A stretch of 64,000 nt of DNA from Scleropages formosus (GCF_900964775.1 NC_041808.1:6406595-6470594); one strand, 5' to 3'; numbered from the stretch's first letter, positions 12,718 to 25,900 are shown. The notes: generated from the letters alone by a model not told the origin. Made by a program: numbers and translations.

Positions 12718-12853
12718 CCTTTGACCTTCTGCCCTCCTGTATTTTATGTATGTGGAAGTATTGACATTTTCTTGGCATCTCTGTCTCTACGTTGCTGTGA
12801 CCCAGGTCAATACTTCCACATACATAAAATACAGGAGGGCAGAAGGTCAAAGG
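12718..12853. repeat. Perfect 48-bp inverted repeat with 40-nt spacer
   Basis: The left arm 12718-12765 (begins cctttgaccttctgccctcc) is the exact reverse complement of the right arm 12806-12853 (ends ggagggcagaaggtcaaagg). The match continues outward for several bases with mismatches. Either strand could fold into a long hairpin. No known transposon terminus or gene is recognised around it. Confidence 0.95.
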
Positions 12854-13445
12854 TTACAAAGTCTTTCTCTGTGCATCAGTGTTTTCTCAAATGAGGGTTG
12901 TGGCTCCTGAGAGGCTCATGTTCTGGGTTATGCTTGGATGGATAAACTTCACTTCAGGCAACTATGAAGCGCATGTCTGCAACTGAGGAAACAGGCAGCT
13001 GCTCTGGATCTTCATCACCATTCTCTGAGGAGCTGTGCTGGCTTCAGCTTCCTATAACCCACGTTAGTTGATTTCTGTGAGAATCCCTTGGCACTTTGAG
13101 GTTCCGTGGACCACTAAGGCTTCAGTGCACATTGATGATCCTCAACATGCTGAAACTCTAGAAGGGTCTACAGCACATCGAAGGCTATCAGTAAGCTTAG
13201 GCGTTCATTAACATTACAGTGGAACAGCATCTTCAGCAATGTCATGTGTCCTGATCCATATTTATTAATCATTATCTGATCATTTACTCTAAAAAACTGT
13301 AATTAATCTGTGACAGATTAATATACAAAGAATAGAAACATAAACATCCAAAGTTTAATACATTTTATGCAAACACAGGATTTCTAGAAGGATCATCAGT
13401 TCTTCTGGAGGACATATAAATGTACAGAGCTTCTGATACAACATA

Positions 13446-13675
13446 TCAGGCGTTTCAAAATATTCAGCCCCCTTGGACTTTCTCAAATTTTGTTACAACA
13501 TGGAGTCATAATGTATTTAAATGAGAATTTTTACCACTCATCAGGACAAAGTATCCTATAATGTCAACATGAAAAAACCAGACATTTTAATAAATTAGTT
13601 AAAAATAAAAAAAAAAAACAGAAAACGACTGAATGCAGAAGTATTCACACCCTTTCTTTGACACGTCTAAATTAC
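13446..13675. mobile_element. Tc1-like terminal fragment
   Basis: The segment 'aaaatattcagcccccttggactttctcaaattttgttacaacatgg' and the distal 'cagaagtattcacacccttt' resemble ends of fish Tc1-like elements. There is no transposase between them. The flanking stretches 12854-13445 and 13676-14179 hold nothing I recognise. Confidence 0.55.
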
Positions 13676-14179
13676 CTCTGAATTATCCAGCTCTCTTCTC
13701 TAAATCACATAATTCATCAGAGTTCCACAAAGTCCAAGTAGTTCTGCCGTGTGCCGCACACTGACAGCTCAACACTTCAGATTTATACACATCTACATTC
13801 TGTCTCTTTCTGCATTTTGCTTTTGCCCGAATACAATGAGACAAAGCCACCGCTGACCAGTAATTCCTCTGGACTCGGGTCCTAAAGAATTAGTCAGACA
13901 ACAGACCACATGAAGCCCAAAGTGATTTCACTGACGCAGTGTGTTCCAGCTGTCTGGTGAAGCCCTTTCCCTCCACTGCGACATCTGACATGGCTCCAGG
14001 CGGGTTTCTTACTTGAGTTATTTTACATGAGATGGCTGATCTGGTGAGCAAGGCCTTTCATTTATGCACATTGCGTTATTCATCTATTGACCCGCTAAGA
14101 TTTACCTAATTTTCCACTTCAAACGAAATTTCTTAAAAGCAATATTGGGTTTAATTATACATGCTTATTATTTAATGAA

Positions 14180-14380
14180 GAGGGCGCAGTGGGTTTGGCT
14201 ACGTCCTGCTCTGGTGGGTCTGGGGTTCGAGTCCCGCTTGGGGTGCCTTGCGACGGACTGACGTCCCGTCCTGGGTGCGTCCCCTCCCCCTCCAGCCCTA
14301 CGCCCTGTGCTGCCGGGCTAGGCTCCGGATCACCGTGACACCCACCTGGGACTAGCGGTTTTAGACAATGTGTGTGTGTA
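14180..14380 (+). repeat. (TG)n-tailed tRNA-derived SINE, family A
   Basis: It has the family A head (gggcgcagtgggtttggct), B-box ggggttcgagtcccgcttgg, the shared body and a short (tg)5 tail. Confidence 0.85.
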
Positions 14381-14479
14381 TTATTTAATGACTTTGTACT
14401 CCCCTGATCTCATAAGTGCTCAGTCATAGTGTACGTAATTACGTTTAACAATTTTAATAATTTTTAAAATCACGGAACG

Positions 14480-14670
14480 TCTGTATGCAGCGACTGGTGT
14501 AATGCCTTATGGTTCATGTGATGGTATGTGACAAGTTGACTGTGTTCAAGAATCACATGTATACATCCGAACCTCTCCTACTACTGATGAAGTGCACTTT
14601 CTGTGTTGTTCTCTCAGATGTACATCGCTTTGGAGAAAAGCACCTACTAAATAAATAAATGTAAATGCTG
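14480..14670 (+). repeat. L2-type 3' tail fragment
   Basis: It ends in 'cagatgtacatcgctttggagaaaagcacctactaaataaataaatgtaaatg', the same tail seen at 1620-1660 and 63080-63145. The preceding 150 bp resemble the L2 3' untranslated part of the 1215-1665 copy. Confidence 0.55.
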
Positions 14671-16464
14671 TTTCTGAATCCTGGTTCTTTGGAGACACAA
14701 TGATGAGAGGTGGTCACTTGGTTTTACAGTGTTTATTCATGCTTCCAGATGTTCGCCTTCTCTGTTCACACAAGTCCCCAGTCCCCTAGTTACACCAGTG
14801 TCTCATACCCTTTTACTGCTGCCTAACAATTTGCCACTATGACCCCTAATATCTGAACTGTAGTGGAGAAGCAAGAATAAAAGCAAAGCAAAAGTATTGC
14901 AGAATGTACACAAAGAATACTGCAATTATGTGATATTTTCAGAATGAATATGATAATAATATGACAATATTGCATAATTAGCGCTTAGGAACAGAAGCAA
15001 GAATAAAAAACAAAAGAAAATCTGGAATGCAAAACAAAAGAAATGTGGAACAAATGTGAAAGAAAATATTATGAAAATGTGAAATTAAAGGATCGCACAG
15101 AAACATGAATGAAGGATAAATTTCAGACATGGGACGAAAATATCAGGCACGTTACAAAGCGACATGCTTGGAAATTGTTGCTCAATTAAACAGTCAGTGA
15201 GCAATGACTTGCTGATTGATTGGTCGATTATAATGTTGTCTCATTCAGCTGTCAGCACGAGTTTCGCTTTTATTAGTTTGTGGGCAGCAGACCACTGTTA
15301 CCGAGTGATTTTTGCAGAAACAGTGGATAATCAGTGATTGATTTGTCTCCACCGACTTGATTGTGTCCTTTAGGGTTCAGCCTGGGGGTAGCTCATTACA
15401 TTCATTGATCTAGCTGATGCTTTTCTCCGAAGATACTTACAGTGTTACGCTCCTTATCATTATTTACCCATGTATACCGCTGATTGAATTTTCCTGGAGC
15501 AGTTTAAGGTAAATACCTTGGTCAATGGTACTGCTGCAATAGGTGAGATACAAACCTGTGACCTTTGGATCTAAAGGCAATGGTCTTCACCTATCTCCAT
15601 CCTACCTCCATCTACTTCCATCCTACCTCCACTCTACACAATGTGTCTCTTTTTCTGCTATGTTCAATTTGATGATTGCTATCTTCACTGAAACTAGATT
15701 TTTTTTTGCCTCTGTGATTTCATTTATCTTGTTTATACCCATTAGGCAGTATTATTAGTGACTGATGGCTGCAGTTAAATGCAAACAAATAGCATGGAAA
15801 CCATTGGAGCTGCGGAACAAGTCCTTGGGGGGGAGGAGAGCGTTATTTCCGGCGTCTTGGACGTTCTCAGACCAGCCTCCTGTCTAATCCCATTAAACCC
15901 CCCGTGTTGTTTGCAAGACAGCCTGTGAATTTCAGCTCATTGTGGTTTGTGCTGGAGAGCGGCCAAACCCTCCGCACTGGAACCTCGCAAGTCCACGTGA
16001 AAGGAAACTCCTCTGTGACGACACGGATCCTCTGTGGATTATTCTTTGTACTCCGCGGGTCTGCAGCTGCACGAAACAGATATCTGAAATCCTATTAAAA
16101 ACATGCGATTGAGTTGACATCTTATATATTCAAATGTGAAAAACATAGTGACAGATGTCCTCTGTATTATTTTTGTAGGCATTTTTGGTGGTGAGAGTAC
16201 AGTACTAAGGCTGCTATATGACAAATAAATATATGTTTCATACACACAGACACACAGATACACACACAGACATAGACGAGGCCAAAAAGTGTCCTCAATA
16301 ACATTTTAACTTTATCATAATATATACGGTATATATACACAAGAGTGTCAAATTCTAATATATATTTATTTATACAGGTAGTCTCCTACTTCCAGCATAT
16401 GTGACTTAAAACCAGCCAAACAGTCCCAAAATTTTGTTGTATTTATATTATTTATTATTCCATA
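14671..16464. other. Intergenic stretch with one minus-strand SINE
   Basis: About 15395-15595 is a family C SINE in reverse orientation (gctgatgcttttctccgaagatacttacagtg ... gtgacctttggatctaaaggcaatgg). The remainder is AT-rich with no recognised gene or repeat. Confidence 0.5.
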
Positions 16465-16868
16465 GGGCGCGGTGGCGCAGTGGGTTGGACCGGGTCCTGC
16501 TCTCCGGTGGGTCTGGGGTTCGAGTCCCACTTGGGGTGCCTTGCGATGGACTGGCGTCCCGTCCTGGGTGTGTCCCCTCCCCCTCTGGCCTTACGCCCTG
16601 TGTTACTGGGTTGGCTCCGGTTTCCCACGACCCCATATGGGACAAGCGGTTCAGAAGGGGGGTGCGGTGGCGCAGTGGGTTGGACCGCAGTCCTGCTCTC
16701 CGGTGGGTCTGGGGTTCGAGTCCTGCTTGGGGTGCCTTGCGGCGGACTGGCGTCCCGTCCTGGGTGTGTCCCCTCCCCCTCCGGCCTTATGCCCTGTGTT
16801 GCCGGGTTAGGCTCCGGTTCCCCGTGACCCCATATGGGATGAGCGGTTCTGAAAGTGTGTGTGTGTAT
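16465..16868 (+). repeat. Two family A SINEs in direct tandem
   Basis: Unit 1 spans 16465-16656 and lacks the (TG)n tail. Unit 2 starts at once (gggggtgcggtggcgcagtgg) and ends in (gt)n near 16868. Both keep an A-box-like tggcgcagtgggt and a B-box ggttcgagtcc. The head-to-tail join without spacer suggests a dimeric transcript or an unequal exchange, not two independent insertions. Confidence 0.9.
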
Positions 16869-17104
16869 TAGTATTATTTTAACAAAAACAATGAGTGAAA
16901 TGAGTGAAAAAATATAATAAAGCTCTATTATACAATTAAGCATTCATGCATGTAAATAGATTATCTATCCTTATGATTCATATAATATAAGGGAATTTTC
17001 ATCTTATGTAACTTGTAAGTCCAGGACCATCTGTTTGCATGTACAGTATATACTGTATGTACATGTGGCCATTACTGTGGTAAATTTATAAATTTGGGTG
17101 TTTG

Positions 17105-17545
17105 TGTGAAAGAGACCAGAACCTGACTCAAACAGACCAACCCAACCTGATCCCAACCAGAGCCCAACCTGAAACCAACATGAGCCCAACCTGAAACCAA
17201 CATGAGCCCAACTTGAGCCCAACCTGAACTCAAACTAAATTCCAACCTGATCCCAACCAGAGCTCAACCTGAACCCAACATGAGCCCAACCTGAACTCAA
17301 ACTAAATTCCAGCCTGATCCCAACCAGAGCCCAACTTGAACCCAACCTGAACCCAACATGAGCCCAACCTGAACTCAAATTAAATTCCAACCTGATCCCA
17401 ACCAGAGCCCAACCTGAACCCAACATGAGCCCAACTTGAACCCAACCTGAGTCCAACCTTAGCTTGGACAAAATCCTAACCTGAAACCAACCTGAGCTCA
17501 GCCTCGGTCAAACCTGACTTGAACAGCAACCTGAACCCAACCTGA
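17105..17545. repeat. Minisatellite built on an 11-bp unit
   Basis: Variants of cccaacctgaa / cccaaccagag / cccaacatgag repeat for about 430 bp. A marker variant, aaattcc, recurs at about 17237, 17304 and 17382. This gives a higher-order period of roughly 6 to 7 base units plus one base. Long open frames on the minus strand here are a by-product of the repeat. Confidence 0.9.
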
Positions 17546-19524
17546 ACCTGAAGTCACGTGTATCTCCACAGTTCATGTATGTGCATTATTAGTATTGCAT
17601 GGAGCTCCTCCTCAAGCTGAGTTGGTTAAACACAATGCTATGATTTGGCACAAATTCAGGCCCCAAAGCAGTTAAATGTAGCATAATCCAGGCAGCTATT
17701 TTTGTCTCACGTCAGTTTTACCAACTGTTTGAAGTCCGACGGCATGCGCCGAGTGCCGTGGAGAGCCTCTCCTCTCGATGTGCGAGAACACACTGTTAGA
17801 ACAGCGAAGCGAGGCGCCGCCGCAACTCTCGGACAGCATTCGCGCACCTCTGATGACCACCAGTAAATGGACCCACCTGTCCTGACCTCACCTGCCGTTC
17901 CAGATATATATTTACAGGAGGATGTTTGAAATGAAGCAAAGTTGAGTTTGTACGACACCGCATACAGTTATGCAACATTACACGTAAGTATTACCTGAGA
18001 TTACGATGTTAAACTGGAGCTGGTAAATGTGGCTCATGTTGCAGTTTTCAGTGCCTTCTTCTATATATTTTCAAGTTACTGTGATGTGTGTTTGAAACGA
18101 AAAGCTTACGTTTCAAATTTGAATGAACTATGCAATTTTAATGAAGGTGGAATTGCTGCAAAATCATGATACCATTGGAACACTTTCATATATACCGTAT
18201 GAAGATGAATAGGAATATTATATGACCATATATTATACACTATATAATACTGTAGGGATAGTAATAAGAAAATATGATTTTACAAAAGCATACAGTGGAA
18301 AAGCTGTAATATAAATAACATTTTATGATGTGAATTATGTATATTTTCCTGTCACTGATCAGAATTTTGGTTGATGCAGAATTGTGTTTGAATCTCAGTG
18401 ATAGAGTGTGTGTGTGTGTGTGGTGTGTCTGTTATACTGTTTATAACATCAGAACACTCTCAATTCAGTGGCATCTGAGGGCTTTATGAACACCTAGATG
18501 CTTTGAGAAACAACATTTGATGGTTTTACCTTTGAATTTTGAATATACGGTTTTAAAACCCCTGATACGTTGAGATGCTGTCTTTATAAATAAATAATAA
18601 ATAAAGAAAAAAATTAATTACTTTACTGGTTTATTAATTCATTCATGTAGTTATGCTTTGATTTACTTGCTAGCTTGTGTGCCTATTAATAAAAAAAAAC
18701 AAATCAATTGACAAATCAAAGACCGTTGGCTTGCTGCTAAACCCTCTTATGGCTCAGATTCAGTTTATTTTTTGATTCTTAGACCTCATTTTCTGGAATA
18801 TTCCGTTACAGTGCAGATCCTTGGTTTTAGAAATGATAGAAATCCATGCGTGTCCTTAGGAAGCCGATAAGCCCGCAAATTCCTCTTCATACAACCACAA
18901 TTTTGCGCGCAGCTCTTCAGTGTGAATGCAGTGTCTGGACGCGCCGAACCATGGACAACACGTTTCACCTTGGACAGTTCCAAAAGCTCTGTGCATTGTG
19001 CTGTGAAGCTCTGCGAGGTTCTCGATTCGAAGTGATCAGACGCCCAGCGATTGAAGCCTGGATCTCTGCATATGTGGACCTTCAAAGGAGGCCACTGGGG
19101 AAGCGAAACACACCCAGCGATTAGAATCAGCAGATCTTTGATGGAACAAATGGTTCACGTGGTTTTAATGGTTCACGAGGCTTCAGCGTCCCGTCACTAA
19201 TGTGCGGCGGTGGGTTAGGAGGAGCCCCATTTACTTCAAAACGGAGCTGAACGGTTCACTTAGTTTTTCACTCCCCTTGTTTAATTCACACATCACTTCG
19301 TTTCAGATTTTTATAAACCCTGCTGAATACGCAAGAAAAGCGTGAGGAACGATATCGCGGTAAAATGATGGATGATACACCATTGTTTCTGGGGTACACA
19401 GGCTTTCAGCTCTGAGTTTACTTGGTGTTCAGCTCACTTTTATCAGCAAAATCATGGGAAATCAGACTGGACTTTGGAGATGAGACTTTATAACACAGCT
19501 TCCCAGCCGCACCCAGTAATAGAC
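17546..19524. other. Intergenic stretch, nothing recognised
   Basis: A short GT run lies near 18405-18424, with otherwise unique-looking AT-rich DNA. A slightly CG-richer patch is at 17740-17880 and another at 18890-19090. Neither shows a convincing exon. Confidence 0.4.
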
Positions 19525-19682
19525 AGCAGGGGGCGTAGTTGTTAGAGCTGACATTTCCCACTGCAATGACCCAGGTTTGAATTCCATCTCCTGGTGTACC
19601 AGCTGTATAAAAGGGTAAATCACTGTAAGAAGCTGAGCTTTGAGAGTTGCTTTGGAGAAAAACGTCAGATAAATAATGTATT
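19525..19682 (+). repeat. Family C SINE, partial
   Basis: The head 'gcagggggcgtagttgttagagctg', the B-box-like caggtttgaattccatctcc and the tail 'gttgctttggagaaaaacgtcagataaata' match the other family C copies. The middle is shortened. Confidence 0.65.
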
Positions 19683-20218
19683 ATGGTGATGGGAACCTAA
19701 GCAGAAAAACAGGGAATTAGTCCAGAAATGTATTAATAATAGACTCACTCACGTAGAATGAAACGGTTGGATTTTTATAGTATGTTATGATACATAATTA
19801 TGAACCTGGGTATGATAGTGTGACTGTGGGTGGCTGTAGGGTGACAGTTGCTGAAATCGCAGAATCTTTGGCTAAATGAACAATTGAGATTATTACTTTG
19901 CTCATTATTATTCCATTGGCATCAGTTTTACCTGAACTGTGATCTACTTTTGAACGTCTCCCTTTAGGAGTTTTTCCACTATTGTTCTCAAAACAGTTTC
20001 CTTTCTCTAGCAGTGATGGGACATTTTAACTGGTCTTGGCGGCGCTATCATGGTAAGACAATGATATATGGCAAACAGTCTATACATTTCAGTTTACAGG
20101 CAACACTGACGTGTGGAGGTTTTTGAAACAGAGTACGAACAGTGATGGAAGATGCAGTACACTAGTTTGTTTAATGATATATTATTTATATATTTCATAA
20201 TTTATATTGTTTAATGAT

Positions 20219-20590
20219 ATGGGGGCATGGTGGCACAGCAAGTAGTGCTGCTGTCTTACAGCGCCTGGGTGGTGTGAGGAAACATGGATTTGATCCCTGC
20301 TCAGTCTGAGTGGAGTGTGCATGTTCTCCTCATGTCTGTGTGGGTTTCCTCTGGGTGCTCTGGTTTCCTCCCACAGTCCAAAGACATGTTGCTTAGGTTC
20401 CCCCACAGTGTGTGAGTGACACAGAGAGAGTGTTTCGCTGATGTATGGATGATTGACCCAGTGTAAGTAGTGTATCTAGCAGTGTAAGTCACCACGGTGA
20501 ATCAGGTGTGTGGGCTGATAACGCTACATAGTATCCATTATAAGTCACTTTGGAGAAAAGCATCTGCTAAGTGAATAAATGTAAATATGT
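20219..20590 (+). repeat. Composite SINE, family B, near full length
   Basis: It runs from the head (ggggcatggtggcacagcaagtagtgctgc) through 'cctcccacagtccaaagacatg' to the tail (ggagaaaagcatctgctaagtgaataaatgtaaat). It is very similar to the copy at 9862 and lies about 230 bp before the GABA-A subunit start codon. Confidence 0.85.
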
Positions 20591-20820
20591 GACATTAAAA
20601 AAAATGTCTCATGAACAGCATTGGGTCACATCAACATGATAGAATCAGTACCACCACTTGTTGAAATGGTGTATAATGCAGAGGTTGTACCCATGATATG
20701 ATTTTTGTTCAGGGTTTGATTGTGCCCATTAAATGAACCTGAATGGTGGTTACCAGATGATTCCTAATGACATAAAGAACATTGAATGAAGACATATTTC
20801 TGTTTCTATACTTATTCTAG

Positions 20821-22935
20821 ATGATCTCAGCAAGAAACCCACAAGAGATGTCTCTGCTGAAGGCCGGAGGAGCTGTACTTTACATCCTTCTCATCAGCAG
20901 GTAGGAGAGCATCTCATAACGCGTAGAAGAAGGATTTCTTGCGAGGTGTGTTTGTGAAAATTTAAATGCGATCGAATGTGAAAGTGTGTCGAACCGTGTG
21001 TGTCTGTGCGCATATGGGTCAGCGCTGAGATTCTACACTCCAGTGGAGTGGATGTGGGTCAGTGTTGAGAAGAACATATTGGTTGGGAAGAGTCAGGCAG
21101 GCCTGATGTGAAGGAATTCACAACCACGGATATCAAGCCGCAGCCTTAGCATCTCACCTCATAATAGCTCCTTTGAGTCATTTTTTTTGTCTATAAATAA
21201 AGTGCGAATAAAAAAGGAAGAATACATCTCACCCATGATGGTTATATAAGGCAAGTGACAGGAGCTCTGCAAAGTCACATGTTTTGCACACAGCAGCGAT
21301 TGTATTAAAACGTGAGCTGATTTCCACCGACTCCGTGTCGTTATCCTTCCTCGGCCGTTGCTGCGATTCGCTTTGCCGCGCGTGGGGGCAGTTCCTCCTG
21401 GGGGGTTGTTTGAGGAGACACTGGGGTGGTCTGTCACACGCACACTTCCCATCTGTGAACGCTGCACTCTGGGACTCGCATGAATAAATGAGGGGTAACA
21501 CTGCAAGACTGAATTAGCTCAACTCCCACATGCCCACAATGCATCAGAGCTCAAGAAAAAAAAAAAAAAAAAAAAAATTTTGGCATCATTTTGACAACAT
21601 TAACTGGGGCTCCTGTTAGTATCATTTCGTTTAGCTGACACTTTTCTTCGAAGCCACTTACAATGTTAAGGTTTCAATTAGTTACTGATTTATACAGCTG
21701 GGTAATATAAGTGGAATAATTTTGACATAGGTACCTTACACAAGAGTACTACAGCAGGAGGTGGGGGAATCAAACCCGGGACCTTTGGGTCTAAAGGTAA
21801 CAACACTAACCACTACACTACCCTCTATTCGTTTTCTCATACCCTTTGTCTTAAAACACATGTTTTCTAACGCATTTCATCTCATTTTGCTGTTTCACAC
21901 TTATTTTCCAAAATATTTTATTTCAAAGCGCTCTTTGTCTCACAGTTTTGTTTTAGTGTCAGTTTGTCTCATTTTTGTTTTGCAGCATCAGTTTCAGTGT
22001 CATTCGTCTCAAAGTGTTGTTTCTTCGACGGTCTGTTTTCCCGATATTTGTTTCACAGCGCCGTTTGTTTGGCTATTACGTTTGTCTTTGTATTTGGTCC
22101 CAAAGAGTTTTGTTTGGCTGCTTTACATTTACAGTTTACATTTACATTTATCCGCTTAGCGACGCTTTACTTTACATTTCTCTCAAAGCGCTTTGGCGCT
22201 GTTTAACAGTTTTATTTGTTTTTCGTGTGTATTTTTCTTTCTCAAATTCGACATTTCCTTGTTTTATAATATATTTATCACGCAGTGCTATCTGTTTGAC
22301 AGTTTTTTTTTTTTTTTTTTATGGTGTCATTTGTCCCAAGCTGTTTGACAGACAAAAGTACGATTCGGCAGATTTTTTTTTGTTTGCCTGTGTGTTTCTC
22401 AAAGGGATGTTTGACAGTTTATTTTCCAGCGTATTTAGTGTCGATGCAGTATTTGTGACAGTTCTGTTCGATTTCCGCTGTCGTTTGTCTCCAAGTACTC
22501 GACAGAAAAAAAAGTGCTGCTTATTGGTCAATTTCGTCTGTTTTCCGTAGTTTTCTGGTCTCAGAGTGTGGTTTGTTTGATAGTGTCCTGTCCCTCCCCC
22601 TCCAGGATGATGGAGGACTCCGTTTGCTCTGCTGAGGTGAAGGAGGGAGAAGTTCTTCCCCCCACCATACAGAAGCTGATGAAGGGTTACAACAAGTACT
22701 TGAGACCTTTCTTCGAGAGTATGTAGACGAACCGCCTATTCTTATTTACAAAATAACATTGAAGTCATCACTACGACTTTTTCCATGTATCCATCAGTCT
22801 TATTTCCGAGTTTCCATGACTCCAACATCTCCGGATTTTGTTTCCTCCTCAGATGGTCCAGTCACTGTGGGGATGAGCTTGGACATCGCGAGCATTGACA
22901 CCATCTCAGAAATTAACATGGTGAGTATGCATCGC

Positions 22936-22970
<35 letters not shown>

Positions 22971-25900
22971 GTTAACCATTATTGCTGCTTCCTGTGTTTC
23001 TAGGACTACACTGCCACTATATTCCTAAGGCAGCGCTGGACAGATGAGCGCCTGTGTTTCAATGGGAATAAGAGTTTAAGTTTAGATGGTCGACTGGTGG
23101 AGCTGCTTTGGGTGCCTGATACCTTCATAGTGGACTCCAAGAGATCTTTTCTTCATGACATCACAGTGGAGAACCGCCTCATTCGCATATTCCCCAACGG
23201 AACGGTCCTCTACGCGCTCAGGTATTCATGCTGGGTGTTTCAACGATCATCTTTGAGTCGATGTGCTGGACAGCAAGCAATGAACCTTGGGTGTGTGTGA
23301 TGGACAGTCCTACTGGTGTGTGTGTGTGCTCTCTGGATGTGTTGATTAACCACATGGAGCCAACGTTCAGCCATTGCTGAGCTCCACACCCTGCTGTACG
23401 GTTCTCACCAGACTTTCCTTTCCTCCGCGTCCAGGATCACCACAACTGTGGCCTGCAACATGGACCTCACCAAGTACCCTATGGACAAGCAGACCTGCAC
23501 CTTGCAGCTGGAGAGCTGTAAGTTTGACAACCCCTGCAGTGTGTTTATCTGTGTGAGCATGAACTTGTGTGTATTAGTGTGACCTTAAAGATGTCGCCAT
23601 CAAATTTATAAGGAGCTGTGTTCGCTTTAATTCTGTAATAATCCAGAAGTGACATTGTACTGTTATGGTCCATATCTGGAAGGTCCTTCTGTAAAAAGTG
23701 TATAGGAGACCTGAGTGAATTTTCTTCTGCTAGAAAATTTTACGTTTGATTTTTCAAATTCAGGAAAAGTGCTTTGATCAAGTTTTATAGTTGAAATGGC
23801 AATTCAAACTCTGCACCTTCAGCCACAAGGCAATGGCTTCTTCCAACAGCAACAACGGCTGCCCCATGGATGAACATGTACTGTATATACGAACCCTTCT
23901 TTCTTAAGTCCTTTAGGTGTATATGAATAATTAACGGAAATCAACAAAAGTTTAATTTTTTGGCAGGGTCCCCTTAGCACCGTCTGCGTTGACATTTCTT
24001 GACTCGATGACTGAAGACACGTCTAACAGAGACAGTGTGTTTGCTGTCTTCATGTCCAGGGGGCTACAATGTGAACGACGTGATGTTTCACTGGACTCGG
24101 GGTAATGAGTCGGTCAGCGGTCTGGACACACTTCAGCTTGCCCAGTACACCCTGGAAGACTACTACACATCTGAGTCCGAAGCTGTTTATGAAACAGGTA
24201 AGAAAGGAAGGAGCCCAACCAGCTCAGAGGGCAGGACTGACATACACACACGCGCACACAGATAGTGGAAAGAACAAGGTAACTCTACCTTTCTAAAAGC
24301 TTATCTGAGATTCTGGAGAAAAATTTCTGTGGGTTAGGGGTTGGTTACCAGAGCCCCACCTGAGTCTTTTGCTTACAGGTAACTATCCCAAACTAATCTT
24401 CCACTTCAAGCTGAAGAGAAGCATCCTCTACTTCATTTTGGAGACATATGTCCCCTCCAGTGCTCTGGTGGTGCTTTCCTGGGTGTCCTTTTGGATCAGC
24501 TTGTCTTCAGTTCCTGCTCGTATCTGCATAGGTACCCTCACACCTGGGCTCAGCGGTGTCATGTCTTTGTCTGCATGTGCTGTATAAATGAGCTTCCCAC
24601 CTACAATGCATACAAAAACTATTCACCCCCAAAACCTTTTCATATTATACTGTTTTACGGCACTGGATCACAAGGGATTTCATCAGGCTTTTTGACACTA
24701 ACATGAAAAATACTTTTTTTATGCAAAAGTCAAAGCACATTTCTGCAAATCAGTTTTGAACTAATTAGAAATAGAATACATGACATAACAGGGCATAAGT
24801 ATTCACCCCCCGTACAATGATGGATGTCAATCAGCTGAGGTGCAGCATTGTTTTCTTAAGTCACTTAGTAAGCTGAATGGACATTATCTGGGTGCAATTA
24901 AGGTGATTTATGTGATTTTAGGATAAACACAGCTGTGTTTTGAAGAGTCCACAGGTGGCTAGTCGCTTTTCTAACAAATACTACACCATGCAAATCAGCA
25001 ACAAGGTTCTTGAAAAGTAAATAATATATATCTATTATAATATATCATAGTATACTACAGTATATATCTTATTCTCGTATGAATTTCCATTTTGAAAAAA
25101 AAAATTGCTTTTCGGTTTGTTAAAGTAAAAATTTGTGTTTTGTATGTAATATTCCTAAATGTATTGTTTTTACAACAAAAAAATCCCTCATTTATAAGTT
25201 CAAATTTAATTTTCCCTTCCTCATAATCTGTATGTATCTAGATCTAAAAAAAATATATATTTTTGTCATATGTATGTGTACCTTTATTCATTTAGAGAAA
25301 GACATCGATGGGGTGTCAGATTAATTCTAGCCTAGTGGTGCCAAAAATCCAAGCCCCGGCCCTGGGCCTATGTCACCTCTGAAAGAGTCACGACCCTCAA
25401 TAGCTGAAATGGGAGAGAGAATTATGTTTTCGCTTTGACATTTAACTAATATTTTCGTTGATTAATGTCAAAAAAGACAAATTAACCCATTGTGATTCAA
25501 TGCTGCAAATCAACAAAATGCGACAAAGTCTGAGGGGATTGAATACTTTTTATAGGTTCTCTGTGCCCAGCAACACACTTCTTAAGCAGTAGGTCCCCAC
25601 CTCACCTTTACCTCTTATATCTACCGTGTAACACAGTGATGTCGACATGTCGCTGCTACAGGAGTGACCACAGTTCTGACCATGACGACGCTAATGATGG
25701 GCGCTCGCACCTCCCTCCCTAATGCCAACTGCTTCATCAAGGCCATCGACGTCTACTTGGGCATCTGCTTCAGTTTCATCTTCGGGGCTCTGATTGAGTA
25801 CGCAGTGGCGCACTTCTGCACACTGCACCAGCCTCATTCCTCCAGTGCGCTCACGGTGAGGGCGCTTCATCTTCCATGTCTTTTCACAGCAGTCACTTCG

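Noticed and set aside
15904-16098. Small open frame MLFARQPVNFSSLWFVLESG
   Set aside because: No homologous family recalled, no flanking splice sites or regulatory context.
16480-16540. Possible tRNA gene (A-box and B-box present)
   Set aside because: The boxes belong to SINE heads repeated many times, and no full cloverleaf with acceptor stem was seen.
16434-16943. Open frames of up to 162 codons on both strands
   Set aside because: They are frames through the tandem family A SINEs; the same peptides recur at every SINE copy.
17004-17471. Gly/Ser/Trp-rich repeated open frames on the minus strand
   Set aside because: Produced by the 11-bp minisatellite, which stays open in several frames; no start or splice support.
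21761-22550. Phe/Val-rich open frame of 191 codons
   Set aside because: Low-complexity T-rich intron; it lies within intron 1 of the GABA-A subunit and has no recognisable membrane protein family.
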